From contig JAJEKV010000071.1 of NCBI GenBank assembly GCA_021234155.1, forward strand, positions 60,001-124,000: a DNA stretch of 64,000 bases. Reading direction: 5' to 3'. This document shows positions 38,911-48,404 of this stretch, one piece after another. Source of the DNA: Isoetes taiwanensis. Taxonomy: Eukaryota; Streptophyta; Lycopodiopsida; Isoetales; Isoetaceae. Below the pieces are notes generated by a model. It made no database searches and was not told the DNA's origin. It saw only the letters and a program-made list of their open reading frames with translations. Each line of letters begins with the position of its first letter. The stretch's first letter is position 1. A program made the translations under genes and the position numbers.

Positions 38911-39772
38911 AGCTTTGTGAAATGACTTGAGAGGTATAGGATAAGTGAGAGCCTCGGTGCAAGTGAAATACTACTACCTTTAACGTTAGTTTACTTACTC
39001 CACGAGGTGGAGGCGGGGCCGGCCCTTGCTTCTAGTCTTACGATCCGATATACGGTCCGATCCAGGTGAAAGACATTGTCAAATGGGGAGTTTGGCTGGG
39101 GCGGCACATCTGTTAAAAGATAATGCAGGTGTCCTAAGATGAGCTTTATGAGAATAGAAATCTCGTGTGGAATAAAAGGGTAAAAGCTCATTTGATTTTG
39201 ATATTCAGTACGAATACAGACTGTGAAAGCGTTGCCTATCGATCCTTTAGTTATTTAAAATTTGAAGCTAGAGGTGTCAGAAAAATTACCACAGGGATAA
39301 CTGGCTTGTGGCAGCCAAGTGTTCATAGCGACGTTGCTTTTGATCCTTCGATGTCGGCTCTTCTTATCATTGTGAAGCATAATTCACCAAGTGTTGAATT
39401 GTTCACCACGAGAGGAACCGTTGATTCACATACTTGATCATTGCACTTGGTTGAAAAGCCAGTGGCGCGAAGCTTCCATGCGTAGGATTATGACTGAATG
39501 CCTCTAAGTCAAAATCCATGCTAGATGCGGCGCTCTTTACCTCCTCGATTGTGACCCGACTCCTGTTAGGGGTGCCTTGTGTGCCCCCAAGAGCCCGTGT
39601 CGAGGGATGCCTCCTCTTGTCCCGAAGAGGATGAGGGGGGTCGCCTTTGTAGGATAATTCTAAACGGCCGGGGAGATAGATCTTACGCAGATGACTTAAA
39701 TTAAGACGGGGTATTGTGCGCGGAAGAGTAGCCTTGCTGCTACGATCCGTTGAGGTTCGGCCTCTTGTCTTT
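36536..39772 (+). rRNA. 26S rRNA pseudogene (nearly full length)
   Basis: The segment starts with GACCTCAGATCAGGC, the known 5' end of plant 26S rRNA, and runs colinearly to the 3' end near TACGATCCGTTGAGGTTCGG. Landmarks include AAGGTAGCCAAATGCCTCGT (near 38752), GGACAGCCAAGGGAACATGC (near 38840) and ACCACAGGGATAACTGGCTT (near 39290). Decay is clear: many C-to-T or G-to-A changes (CATATCATTAAGCAGAGGA near 36570), and about 95-100 nt missing at 39407, where GTTCACC joins ACGAGAGGAACCG. The missing part lies just before the sarcin-ricin loop. It is a dead copy outside an rDNA array, since no 18S or 5.8S is present. Confidence 0.9.
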
Positions 39773-39796
39773 CCGATTTCCCCCTCTCCTCCCCAG

Positions 39797-40002
39797 CTAC
39801 GTGGGGAGAGTTACTTCATGGCACTTGGTCATTTCTCCAAGTGCTCGGGAGGGTTGCAAGCCAACACTTCCTCCAAGCATGGCCGATTAAGTGGAGGAAC
39901 ACAACACTTGGTTATTTTTTCTCCACATGAACTACGTGGGGAGGGTTATTCGTGGCACTTGGTCATTTTTTTCTCCCAAGTCCTGGGGAGGGTTGCAAGC
40001 CA
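39797..40002 (+). repeat. rDNA spacer repeat, two copies, 135-bp period
   Basis: 39797-39863 and 39932-40002 both run from CTACGTGGGGAG through GGCACTTGGTCATTT to GGGAGGGTTGCAAGCCA. They follow the 26S 3' end, as intergenic-spacer subrepeats do. Confidence 0.85.
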
Positions 40003-40084
40003 GTGGCAATTAAAGGTTTCTTCTTCCAAGCCACTACCAAGGGGGGATTCCATGGAGCAACCAGACTTGGTGGTGTCGTGTCTT

Positions 40085-40390
40085 TGGCTTGGCTAGTTGG
40101 CTCCCAACCTGATTTGATGGCATTGCGTTGGCTTCGTTAGTTGGCTCCCCATCCGACTTGGTGGAGGCGTGTGTTTGTGGCTCCATTAGTTGGCTCCCCA
40201 CCCGACTTGGTGGTGGCGTGTCTTTGTGGCTCCATTGGTTGGCTCCACACCCGACTTGGTGATGTCGTCATGTGCTCGGCTAGGATACTTGGCTGCCCAC
40301 CTGACCTGGTGTTGTCGTGTTGGTTGGCTCCTCCGTTGTAGTAACCCACCCGGCTTGGTGGTGTCATTTGTCCACGTGGCTGCCCACCCG
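40085..40390 (+). repeat. rDNA spacer subrepeats, about 49-bp unit
   Basis: At least five degenerate units share TTGGCTCCCCACCCGACTTG, GTGGTGGCGTGT and GTGGCTCC. Typical period is about 49 bp, with the best-kept units at 40140-40250. Confidence 0.85.
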
Positions 40391-40407
40391 AAAAAAGGCT
40401 CCTTGAT

Positions 40408-40426
40408 CCCTATATACGGGGAAGAG
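40408..40426 (+). promoter_or_regulatory. Possible RNA polymerase I promoter
   Basis: CCCTATATACGGGGAAGAGG resembles the plant rDNA start-site consensus TATATA(A/G)GGGG, and lies downstream of spacer subrepeats, where the next transcription unit would start. No 18S unit follows, so it would be an orphan. One base differs from the consensus. Confidence 0.4.
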
Positions 40427-40776
40427 GTGCGCTTATTGGTGGAGGGGGACTCATCTCCATCATCTTTTGCTCCTTCAACTGCCGCTTGCCAGCTTCCATA
40501 AACTCTGCATTTGTTCCTTAGAGAGAATTCTCTAAGAGTGGTTTGTCCTAAATCCCTTCTTGCTTGGCATAAATTGTGCATGGAGTATCTTGGAGATTCT
40601 TGCTTTCTCGAGTCCGGTTGGGTGGAGAGCCTTGAGCTAAAGGCCTGGTTTTGAGAATCTTTAATGTTTTAGTGTCGGATTACTAGATGTTTGATCTTTT
40701 GATTACTGCCTAACTTTTGGTTCTTACACTAATGCAACAAATGTCATGTCATTTGAAGTTGTCTAGCTCAACTAAT
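40427..40776. other. Sequence after the rDNA spacer
   Basis: No gene is seen. The boundary of the rDNA-derived part is unclear here. Confidence 0.35.
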
Positions 40777-40841
40777 ACTCATGAAGTGCGCTTGGAGGAG
40801 ATTGGACCAGGTCAAATGTGCTTCTAGCGCACCCTTTGAGT
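40777..40841. repeat. Palindromic repeat, copy A
   Basis: It begins ACTCATGAAGTGCGCTTGGA, has a central TTGGACCAGGTCAAA palindrome, and ends in GCGCACCCTTTGAGT, which pairs with the start. A whole unit could fold into a long stem. Confidence 0.75.
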
Positions 40842-40974
40842 TGAGCATTTTGAGGGGGAAGATGAGATCCAAATGAAAAACTAAGGGCATATTCTCGCTA
40901 TACTCACCTTTATTAGCCCGGATACATATCTCTTTTTCAAAAATTCAATGTCGAAATGGTTCAGCATGGCCTTT

Positions 40975-41042
40975 ACTCATGAAGTGTACCTGGGAGGGGT
41001 TTGACCAGATCAAATGTGCTTCTGGCACACCCCCTGAGTATT
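40975..41042. repeat. Palindromic repeat, copy B
   Basis: ACTCATGAAGTGTACCTGGG, then TTTGACCAGATCAAA, then GGCACACCCCCTGAGTAT. It has the same layout as copy A, 198 bp further on. Confidence 0.75.
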
Positions 41043-41211
41043 TGTCAGAAGTTGCTAAGCTTTTAATATTTTGACATAAAACAAGTTACAAGCTTAACGT
41101 ATTAGTCTTAGCAAAGGAATTATATGCACAAGTTTACACTTTATATTATTCGGAAAAGTGTCTATACAAGGGTCAAAATTTTATACATGGTTTACAAAAT
41201 TTTAGATTTAC

Positions 41212-42271
41212 TTATCTTCTACCTTGCAAAACACATGCTAAGGTGTCCTCAAAGTCCTGGATCACGTCCATCTCAGTTGCTTCTTGCAATGCTAGCAGCA
41301 TGTCATTCATAACGCACTTGATTGCGTCGAATTCCGCCAAGATTTCCCAGACAAATGGTGTGAACTTCATTCTGGGGATTAGAAAACATTGGTTCCGCTG
41401 TTAATGGCAGATCTTCTTCAAGGCTTGGGAGTATAATGAGTTCCTTCCCTGGAGTATGATGAGTTCCTTCCATGCCGTGTCGTCTTCCTGGGTGGTTCTG
41501 GTTCATCGGGTGGCTCCCATGGTGGATTGTCCTCTGTTCGTAGTACCCCTTGTAGGTGTCGTGCATCTTTCGATACTGCTTGTACACTGCCATCTTCTTT
41601 TTGTAGACCCTATCTTCGTTCAGGATATAATCATCCTTTACCTTTTTGCCCTTCTTCTTCCTTTCTAGTTCCGACCACTTGGGATAAGGCAATGATGTCG
41701 GTAACTCCTGCTCCGGCCCCGTTCCTCTGTACTGCTGGCCCCTCCTTGGACTATGTGAGCAGGTTCTTCTTGGGCACTCCCGATACGCCCTCTCCTAAAA
41801 AGAGGTCTCTCTGTAGCTGGAAGCAAAATCTGACTTGTTATTAGATGAGTCGGATGACGAGGGTGGGGCGTCATCCGAGTCCCGCTCCGCTATGACGATG
41901 CTGGAAGTGTCGGCGGTTTTCGTCCTCATCTTCTTGCGGGGTTGTTCTGGTGCCTTCTCCTTTTTCTCCTTCTATTCCTTTTCAGCCTTCCACTTCGTCC
42001 AGAGCTCCTATTTTCTTGCCTTTTCGAGCCTCTTCAGTGCCCGTACCTCATTGCACAGTTTTCGAGCTCTTCTTTCCTTCTTTGTTAGCCGCATCTTCAT
42101 CACTTTGGGCTCTTCGGTCTTCTCTTCTTCAACGTAGGCCGAGGTCTCTTTGATCTCCTATTCTTCATTTCTAACCCGGGCCTCTTCGGCCTTCTGCTCG
42201 ACTGCTTTGACTTGGGCGCTTGCCCTTTCGGCTTTTGAAAGCTTCCGTGCAATTTGTTTGGTGCGGGCCAT
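41212..42271 (-). pseudogene. Decayed ORF with a histone H3-like N-terminal tail
   Basis: The minus-strand frame starts at ATG 42271-42269 with MARTKQIARKLSKAER. Histone H3 begins MARTKQTARKS, so the contexts of Lys4 and Lys9 are both copied. The frame continues for 323 codons to 41303, with four internal stops, all TAG and each explicable as CAG-to-TAG. It then needs one frameshift to continue to a TAA at 41212-41214 (ending DTLACVLQGRR). The middle is Lys/Glu/Arg-rich, then a Ser/Asp-rich acidic stretch, then YPKWSELERKKKGKKVKDDY. There is no histone fold. I do not recognise the rest. Palindromic repeats lie on both sides. It is not translated as one protein in its present state. Confidence 0.6.
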
Positions 42272-42497
42272 GACAGACGGTGCTCGAATAAGATCTCTGG
42301 TGCCTAAAAATTGGCTAACAAAAGGAGCAATAGCAGAAGACAAAAATAAATTCTATTTTTTGAAATGAGGGTTTCTATTTATAGGCTTGGTAATTTTTGA
42401 GTTTCCTAATGGAAAAATCGTGTTATCTAACTTTTAGGATAATGATGATATGTTTGTCTTAAAAATTATGCTCCTTTAGAGATGTTATGGCACATTT

Positions 42498-42565
42498 ACT
42501 CATCAAGTGCGCTTGAAGGGGATTTGACCAGGTCAAACAGGGCTCAGTGCATTCCATCAGTATTT
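42498..42565. repeat. Palindromic repeat, copy C
   Basis: ACTCATCAAGTGCGCTTGAA, a central TTTGACCAGGTCAAA (perfect palindrome around one A), then GTGCATTCCATCAGTAT. Confidence 0.75.
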
Positions 42566-42691
42566 GCTCCAATTTTCATGTTCCTTACTCATTTTGAGAG
42601 TTTTAAGATGCTATCCTAGCTTAATTCATGCTCTTAATTCTACCATTAGTTTTCTGTTTTGGTGCAGTTTGGATGGCTCAAATGGAAAAAT

Positions 42692-42757
42692 ACTCATGAG
42701 ATGCTCCTTGAGGGGTTTGACTAGGTCAAACATGGTTCCAACGCACCCCATGAGTAT
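42692..42757. repeat. Palindromic repeat, copy D
   Basis: ACTCATGAGATGCTCCTTGA, TTTGACTAGGTCAAA, then AACGCACCCCATGAGTAT. It lies 194 bp after copy C, close to the A-B spacing. Confidence 0.75.
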
Positions 42758-43016
42758 TTGGCCAATTGGGGTCGAAAAAGTTTTGTCTTTCCCTTCCCCC
42801 CCTCCCCCCCCTTTTTTTTTGAAGAAAAGGAAGTTTTTGTATTTTATATAATAAAAAGTACAGAGTACAATGTTTCAAACTTCACAGAGGACTACTACAG
42901 AAGTAACCTCAACCCCTTCATCCTCTATGAACTGAAACTTATTCAGATGATTAGCAACAAAACAAAAGAAGTATAAAATAGATACCAATGGTTAAAGAAA
43001 CCTGATTCTCAAAATG
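42758..43016. other. Short non-coding stretch with a C/T run
   Basis: It contains a polypyrimidine run (42786-42821) and AT-rich DNA. No gene. Confidence 0.4.
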
Positions 43017-44156
43017 TTGTGTCTGAGGTGCATAGTAGAGTGCTGCATTTGTCGGGGTCGCAAATAGCCTAAAGCTGGCTAGACTTAGTAGAAGCCCAAC
43101 CGCCAGACTCCTCCCCTAAAAGCCTGGTGCAGGATATAAAAGCTCCTGTATAGCCCCCTAGCTCGGCAATCTCCACTGAAAGGGTCACCCTATAGGGGAG
43201 TCTTCCACTTCCATTATCCCATCAAGGAGCCCATACATCCTTGATAAATAAACACATCCATCTTGTTAAATATGACAAAGTACCATACCATGATCATCTA
43301 ACATCTTAATAGATAGATAGCATTTTTACATCATATCTGATACATCATATCTAACCATAAAGAATACAAGGGTTAGTGTTCCTTAATCAGTCGGGTTTTA
43401 GGGTTAGTGGTTCATGATCATCAAACACTAAAACAAAGGTGCTTTCTAGCTTAACTCCTATTGTTAAGCTAGGATTTCAAACTAAACTATGACCAACTTG
43501 ATGCATCGCCCATTTCGCCACTGTGACTGCCCGACATGACGATCCCCTACAAATACTAAGGCGCTAGAGCAACACTTTATATATGCGAGCTCCACTCGAG
43601 CTCTGAGGCTAGTTTCTGCCATCCAATGCTCGATCTGACCTCAGGAAGTCCCCAACCCGCTGCTAGCCCAAAAACTAAAAAAAGTTTTGGGTTTATGCTC
43701 TCCCTTATATAGACCTCGAAATTGGGGCTTTGCCCTACGATTGCGCCACTTGCCCCAATGATGCCCTACCAAATGGCAAGTGGGGCCAACTAGCACCTTT
43801 ATGGCAATACCTATTAATAGGTATTTGGAATGGGATGCTCTCCCCTTGACATGTGTCACATATGCAATTAGGCATGTGCCGCACATGTGGGCTTTAAGGG
43901 CCCAGACAACATGTTCGGATAACATGTTGAGTCTTTGCCTCTAGGGGATATATTATGTGACCAACATAATATATCTAATCATTAGTGGTATTATACCATT
44001 AGTATAATATAGCAATTCCCCTCGTGGTCGCCACACACTATCATACCTACAGTATGGTCATGTCCTATCCTTGTACATGTCATCTCGGTGACATGTATTG
44101 TGACATGGTAGTATAATATACGTATTTCTAGCATATAATATGCTGGAACGTCACAG
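43017..44156 (-). repeat. Probable solo LTR of a related chromovirus
   Basis: The block runs from TTGTGTC to GTCACAG and shares the motifs GAATACAAGGGTTAG and TGGAACGTCACA with the chromovirus LTRs, in the same orientation. AAAATG flanks it on both sides (43011-43016, 44157-44162), which could be a target duplication. There is no internal region. The bulk of the sequence is not closely alike, so a distinct subfamily is likely. Confidence 0.5.
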
Positions 44157-44209
44157 AAAATGGAAAAGCAATTCTTTGTAATTAAAGCGCTCGAGAAGAA
44201 AACAATCTT

Positions 44210-45600
44210 TGGTGCAAGATCCTATTGCTCACGTTGCTTTGGGATATGTCCTACGGTGCACATGGTTTTGAGAGTTTCTATGTAACATATGTAATCGATT
44301 CTACGGTCCAGGTTTTGCTTGATCCTGATCGTCGATCCGAGACCTTACGGCTGATGTTGCTTGGGGAATCTAAGAGAACCTGCATAAGATCCTTGAGAAT
44401 CTGGGGGTATCTTGATGGCATCTTCGAGAATCTATGGGACCTGTATAAGATCTTTGAGAATCTAGGGGTATCTTGATGGAATCTTGGAGAATCTAGGGGG
44501 ACCTAATAAAATCTAAGGGACCACAGAATCTGAGAGAATCTCATAGAATCTAAGGGAATCTCATAGAATCTAAGGGAGTCTTTACAGAATCCAAGGGAAC
44601 CTTCATAGAATCTGAGACAATCTTATAAAAACTGAGGGAATCTCATAAAATATAGGGAAACCTAGGAGAATCTACATAATATCTTGGAGAATCTAAGGGA
44701 ATCTAAGGGAGTCTCATAAAATCTGAGACAATCTAAGGGAATCTTCATAAAATCTTGGAGAATCTTCGTAGAATGTAAGGGAATGTCAGAAAATCTAAGA
44801 GAATCTACATGAATCTCATAAAAGCTAAGGGGACCTAAGGGAATCTTCATAAAATCTACGGGAATCTATGGGAATTGCATAATATCTAAAGGAATCTTCA
44901 TAGGATCTGAGATATGTTCTTATAAGGACCGGTGCTATCTGGCCATTGGTGCAAGATCCGATGGCTCACGTTGTTTTGAGACATATCCTATGGTTTTGAG
45001 AGTTTTTATGTAACATTTGTAATCGATCCTACGGTCTAGGTTTTTCTTGATCCTGATCGTCGATCCGAGATCCTACGACTGAGATTGCTTATGGAATCTA
45101 AGGGAACTTGCATAAGATCTTTGAGAATATAGGGTATCTTGATGGAATCTTCGAGAATCTAGGGGTCCTGCATAAGATCTTTGAGAATCTAGGGGTCCTG
45201 CATAAGATCTTTGAGAATCTAGGGGTCCTGCATAAGATCTTTGAGAATCTAAGATCCTGCATGAGATCTTTGAGAATCTCATAGAATCAGAGAGGAATTT
45301 AAGGGAATCTCATAAATCTAAGGGTATCTTCACAAAATCCAAAGAAATCTCCATAGAATCTGAGGGAATCTTAGAAAATTAGAGGGAATCTCATGAAATC
45401 TATGGGAATCTAAGAGAATCTACATAATATCTTGGAGAATCTAAGGGAATCCACATATTATCTTGGAGAATCTAAGGGAATCTAAGGAAATCTTATAAAA
45501 TCTAAGGGAATTTTCAAAAAAGCATGGTCCATAGAATGTAAGGGAATGTCAGAAAATCTAAGGGAATCTACGGGAATCTCATAAAATCTAAGGGAATCTA
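44210..45600. repeat. Minisatellite based on AATCTAAGGGAATCT, left part
   Basis: Degenerate units such as GAATCTAAGGGAATCTCATA and GAATCTTCATAGAATCTGAG repeat throughout. A roughly 165-bp non-satellite header (TTGGTGCAAGATCC...GATCGTCGATCCGAGA) at 44210-44375 recurs at 44948-45105. This gives a higher-order period of about 738 bp. A nearly perfect 30-bp array lies at 45168-45260. Confidence 0.9.
45168..45260. repeat. 30-bp tandem array
   Basis: About three units of AATCTAGGGGTCCTGCATAA plus GATCTTTGAG follow each other with almost no change. Confidence 0.9.
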
Positions 45601-46680
45601 TTTTTTGGATTAAAATGCACTTTCAATTTGACATTGAGTCCATTGCTACTTGTCATAAGAGGAGATATGGAGAAAATTACAATCCCAGCTGGAATTCAAT
45701 TGGGCTATTCAGGGGCCAATTTGATTTATTCGTATCTAAGCTAAATGTAATTGATTCTAATGCACCCTTCTCTGACTGTGACAGAATACATGACGTTCCT
45801 TAGAGGAACAGGTGCTACAAAGTTGGACACTGATATTGACAACTATGAGATCAGTTTGCATCAGAGTGAGCCAGCTAAGAAAAAATTGACCTTAAAGGAG
45901 TTGTGTGACATGGCAGACAATTTTATTCAAGAAGTTGAAAGCTCAAAGAAAAGGGAAGCTATTTGGGCACAAATTTTCACAAGGGAATTCATGCAGATGC
46001 ATTTAATGTTTGAGTTCATATTCAACACCCATTTGGGTATGTCGAAAATGACTATCAAAGTATAGGGAGTTATACTACGACCACAAGCTTCTTCTGATTT
46101 ATATGGTACCCTACTTTGCTACTCATGGGAAAGGAAAGCTTAAGTACAACGATATTCTGAGAATGGCGTGGCGTATAAAGCTACACACATGGTTCCACGA
46201 TGACTTTACACACACTACAATCGGTGGTTTGACAAAAACTGGTGAAACCATAATTATCATCCCTTGCACATTGACCACTTTGTTTTTCATGTCATATTCC
46301 TATTCAATTAAGGTGATCAATGCCATGATTTTTGAGATCCGATTAAGGATCATGGATAGTATTATTGTTTGCTTTTTGCGGGAAAAAGAGGACTCCGGCT
46401 CTTGGAAGACTTCGGGGCTAAGTTCTTGCAGACTTGGATATCATTCTCTACTTTGACTATTGAAACTATTGACTATCTCCATATTTTTGATACTATGTAC
46501 TACATTTTCATGGCTACTGTATTTTCATTTTCTCATTAGATGCTCACCCTAGATGAGTATCTTATTATCTCCATAGCCCTGCTTCATTGCAGTTTGGTGT
46601 ATGGAATGTATGGCTTTATCTAATTAATGAAAAAATCTACCCTTACTCTCAAAAAAAAAAAAAAAAAAAAAAAAAAATAA
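45601..46680 (+). mobile_element. Poly(A)-tailed insertion inside the minisatellite
   Basis: A 1.08-kb unrelated block interrupts the array and ends in an A run (46650-46680), preceded by CTAATTAATGAAAAAATCTA. Coding-like plus-strand pieces include LTLKELCDMADNFIQEVESS (45751-46065) and KLKYNDILRMAWRIKLHTWF (46103-46456). I do not recognise them. The 3' poly(A) points to retroposition, as a LINE-driven processed copy or a 5'-truncated LINE. A target duplication cannot be told apart from the array itself. Confidence 0.65.
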
Positions 46681-46684
46681 AAAA

Positions 46685-47645
46685 TCTTCGTAGAATCTTA
46701 GGGAATCTATGGGAATCACATTATATCTGAAGGAATCTTCATAGAATCTGAAGGAATCTTTGGGAATCACATAAAATCTAAAGGAATCTTCATAGAATCT
46801 GAGGGAATCTCATAAAATTTGAGGGAATCTATGGGAATCACAAGAAATCTAAAGGAATATAAGAATATCTCTATAGAATCTGGGGGAATCTCATAAAAAC
46901 TACGGGAATCTTCATAGAATATGAGGGAATCTCATAAAATCTAAGGGAATCTACATATTATCTTAGAGAATCTAAGTGAATAAAAGAATCTAAGGGAGTC
47001 TGCATAAAATCTTTAAGAGTCTAAGGGAATCATGACGAAATCTTGGAGAATTTAGGATAATCTTCATAGAATCTAAGGGAATCTCATAAATCAAAGAGAA
47101 TCTAAGGGAATCTAGAAAAATATTCATAAAATCTTGGGGAATCTTCGTAGTATCTAAGGGAATCTTATAAAATATAAGGGCATCTATCAGGAATCTCCTA
47201 AAATATAAGGAAATCTGTATAGAATCTGAGGAAATCTTCATAGGACCTGAGGGAATCTCATAAAAACTGAGGGAATCTATGGGAATCTCACAAAATCTAT
47301 AGCAATCTAAGAGGTTCTAAGGGAATCTTCATAGAATCTGAGGGAATCTCATAAAACCTAAGGGAATCTTCATGAAATCTCAAGGAATCTTGGGTAATCT
47401 TCATAGAATCTAAGGGAATCTCATAAAATCTAAGGGAATCTAAGGAAATCTAAAAAAATCAAGGGAATCTTCATAGAATCTAATGGAATCTCATAAAATT
47501 TGATGGAATGTAAGGGAATCTCATAAAATCTAAGGGAATCTTCACGAAATCTTTGAGAATCTAAGGAAATATTGGCCGAACCTTAAAGATTCTAGAGGAA
47601 GTTTCATGAAATTTAAAGAAATCTAGGAGAATCTACATAAGCATC
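46685..47645. repeat. Minisatellite based on AATCTAAGGGAATCT, right part
   Basis: It continues the array of 44210-45600 after the insertion, with the same unit family. Confidence 0.9.
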
Positions 47646-47649
47646 ATTG

Positions 47650-48404
47650 TTTTTTCTGACGATCACCGAGTCACAAAAATTAAAAATGTGCTCGACACCA
47701 ATAACATGACCTCTATAACACAGGCAAACGGAGGTAGATCACCATAGCTTGAGTCAATATCTTGACACTTGCTTCCTCAGCAAGCTCTGGAATGCCATGC
47801 CCTTGAACAGGTCAAGACATCACACTACCAGCGCCACATAAATCCCACATTGGTACGAGGCCCGCAATGCTACCTGCGTACCCTGCCTATGAAAAGGCAC
47901 AGACTCATTGCCCCCATTCGCACAGGGGCACACCATCTTCGAATTGAGATAGGCAGATGGATTGGTGACCCACGCCAGGATAGACTTTGTCAATGCTACC
48001 AAATGGGAGTCATTAAGGATGAATCTCATACCCTTCAAAGATGCCCAATATATGATCAAATCTAGATGCGCTATGCCGAGTTGGTCAAGCTTGGCCAGCT
48101 GCGACATGCGACAATGAGTACGACCTCCATACGGATGCTGGCAGGAGGTCATGGACATGCGAGATCAGTTATGTCCTCAGGCACACACTTGACATATATA
48201 TATATACATATATTTCATGATGATGTATACCTATACAGTTTGACAGCATTCTTATTACTGCCATAGTTTTTCCCTCGAAAATCCTTCAGATGGGGGTTTT
48301 TTAACCCGGGCAGTAATAAGTTTGTTGCGCTCCTTCTGGGTCCCATAGGCCGATTGGTCTCATAGGCCGATTGGTCTCAATGGACGATAAAAATCATTCA
48401 TTCA
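47650..48404 (+). pseudogene. LINE 3' fragment 1 (zf-RVT region)
   Basis: 47769-48170 reads HHLRIEIGRWIGDPRQDRLC, then a Cys pair, DESHTLQRCPIYDQIRYAEL. This is the zinc-binding region at the C-terminus of plant and moss LINE ORF2 proteins. The 3' end holds two direct copies of CATAGGCCGATTGGTCT and finishes in ATTCATTCATCCTTTCTTTC instead of poly(A). It is 5'-truncated, with no RT. Confidence 0.7.

Noticed and set aside
45168-45260. Regular 30-bp repeats resembling a CRISPR array
   Set aside because: The units are directly adjacent with no unique spacers, and the genome is a plant.
48181-48240. TATA-like run (ATATATATATACATATAT) as a promoter
   Set aside because: It lies within the LINE 3' fragment and is a simple AT repeat with no gene positioned behind it.
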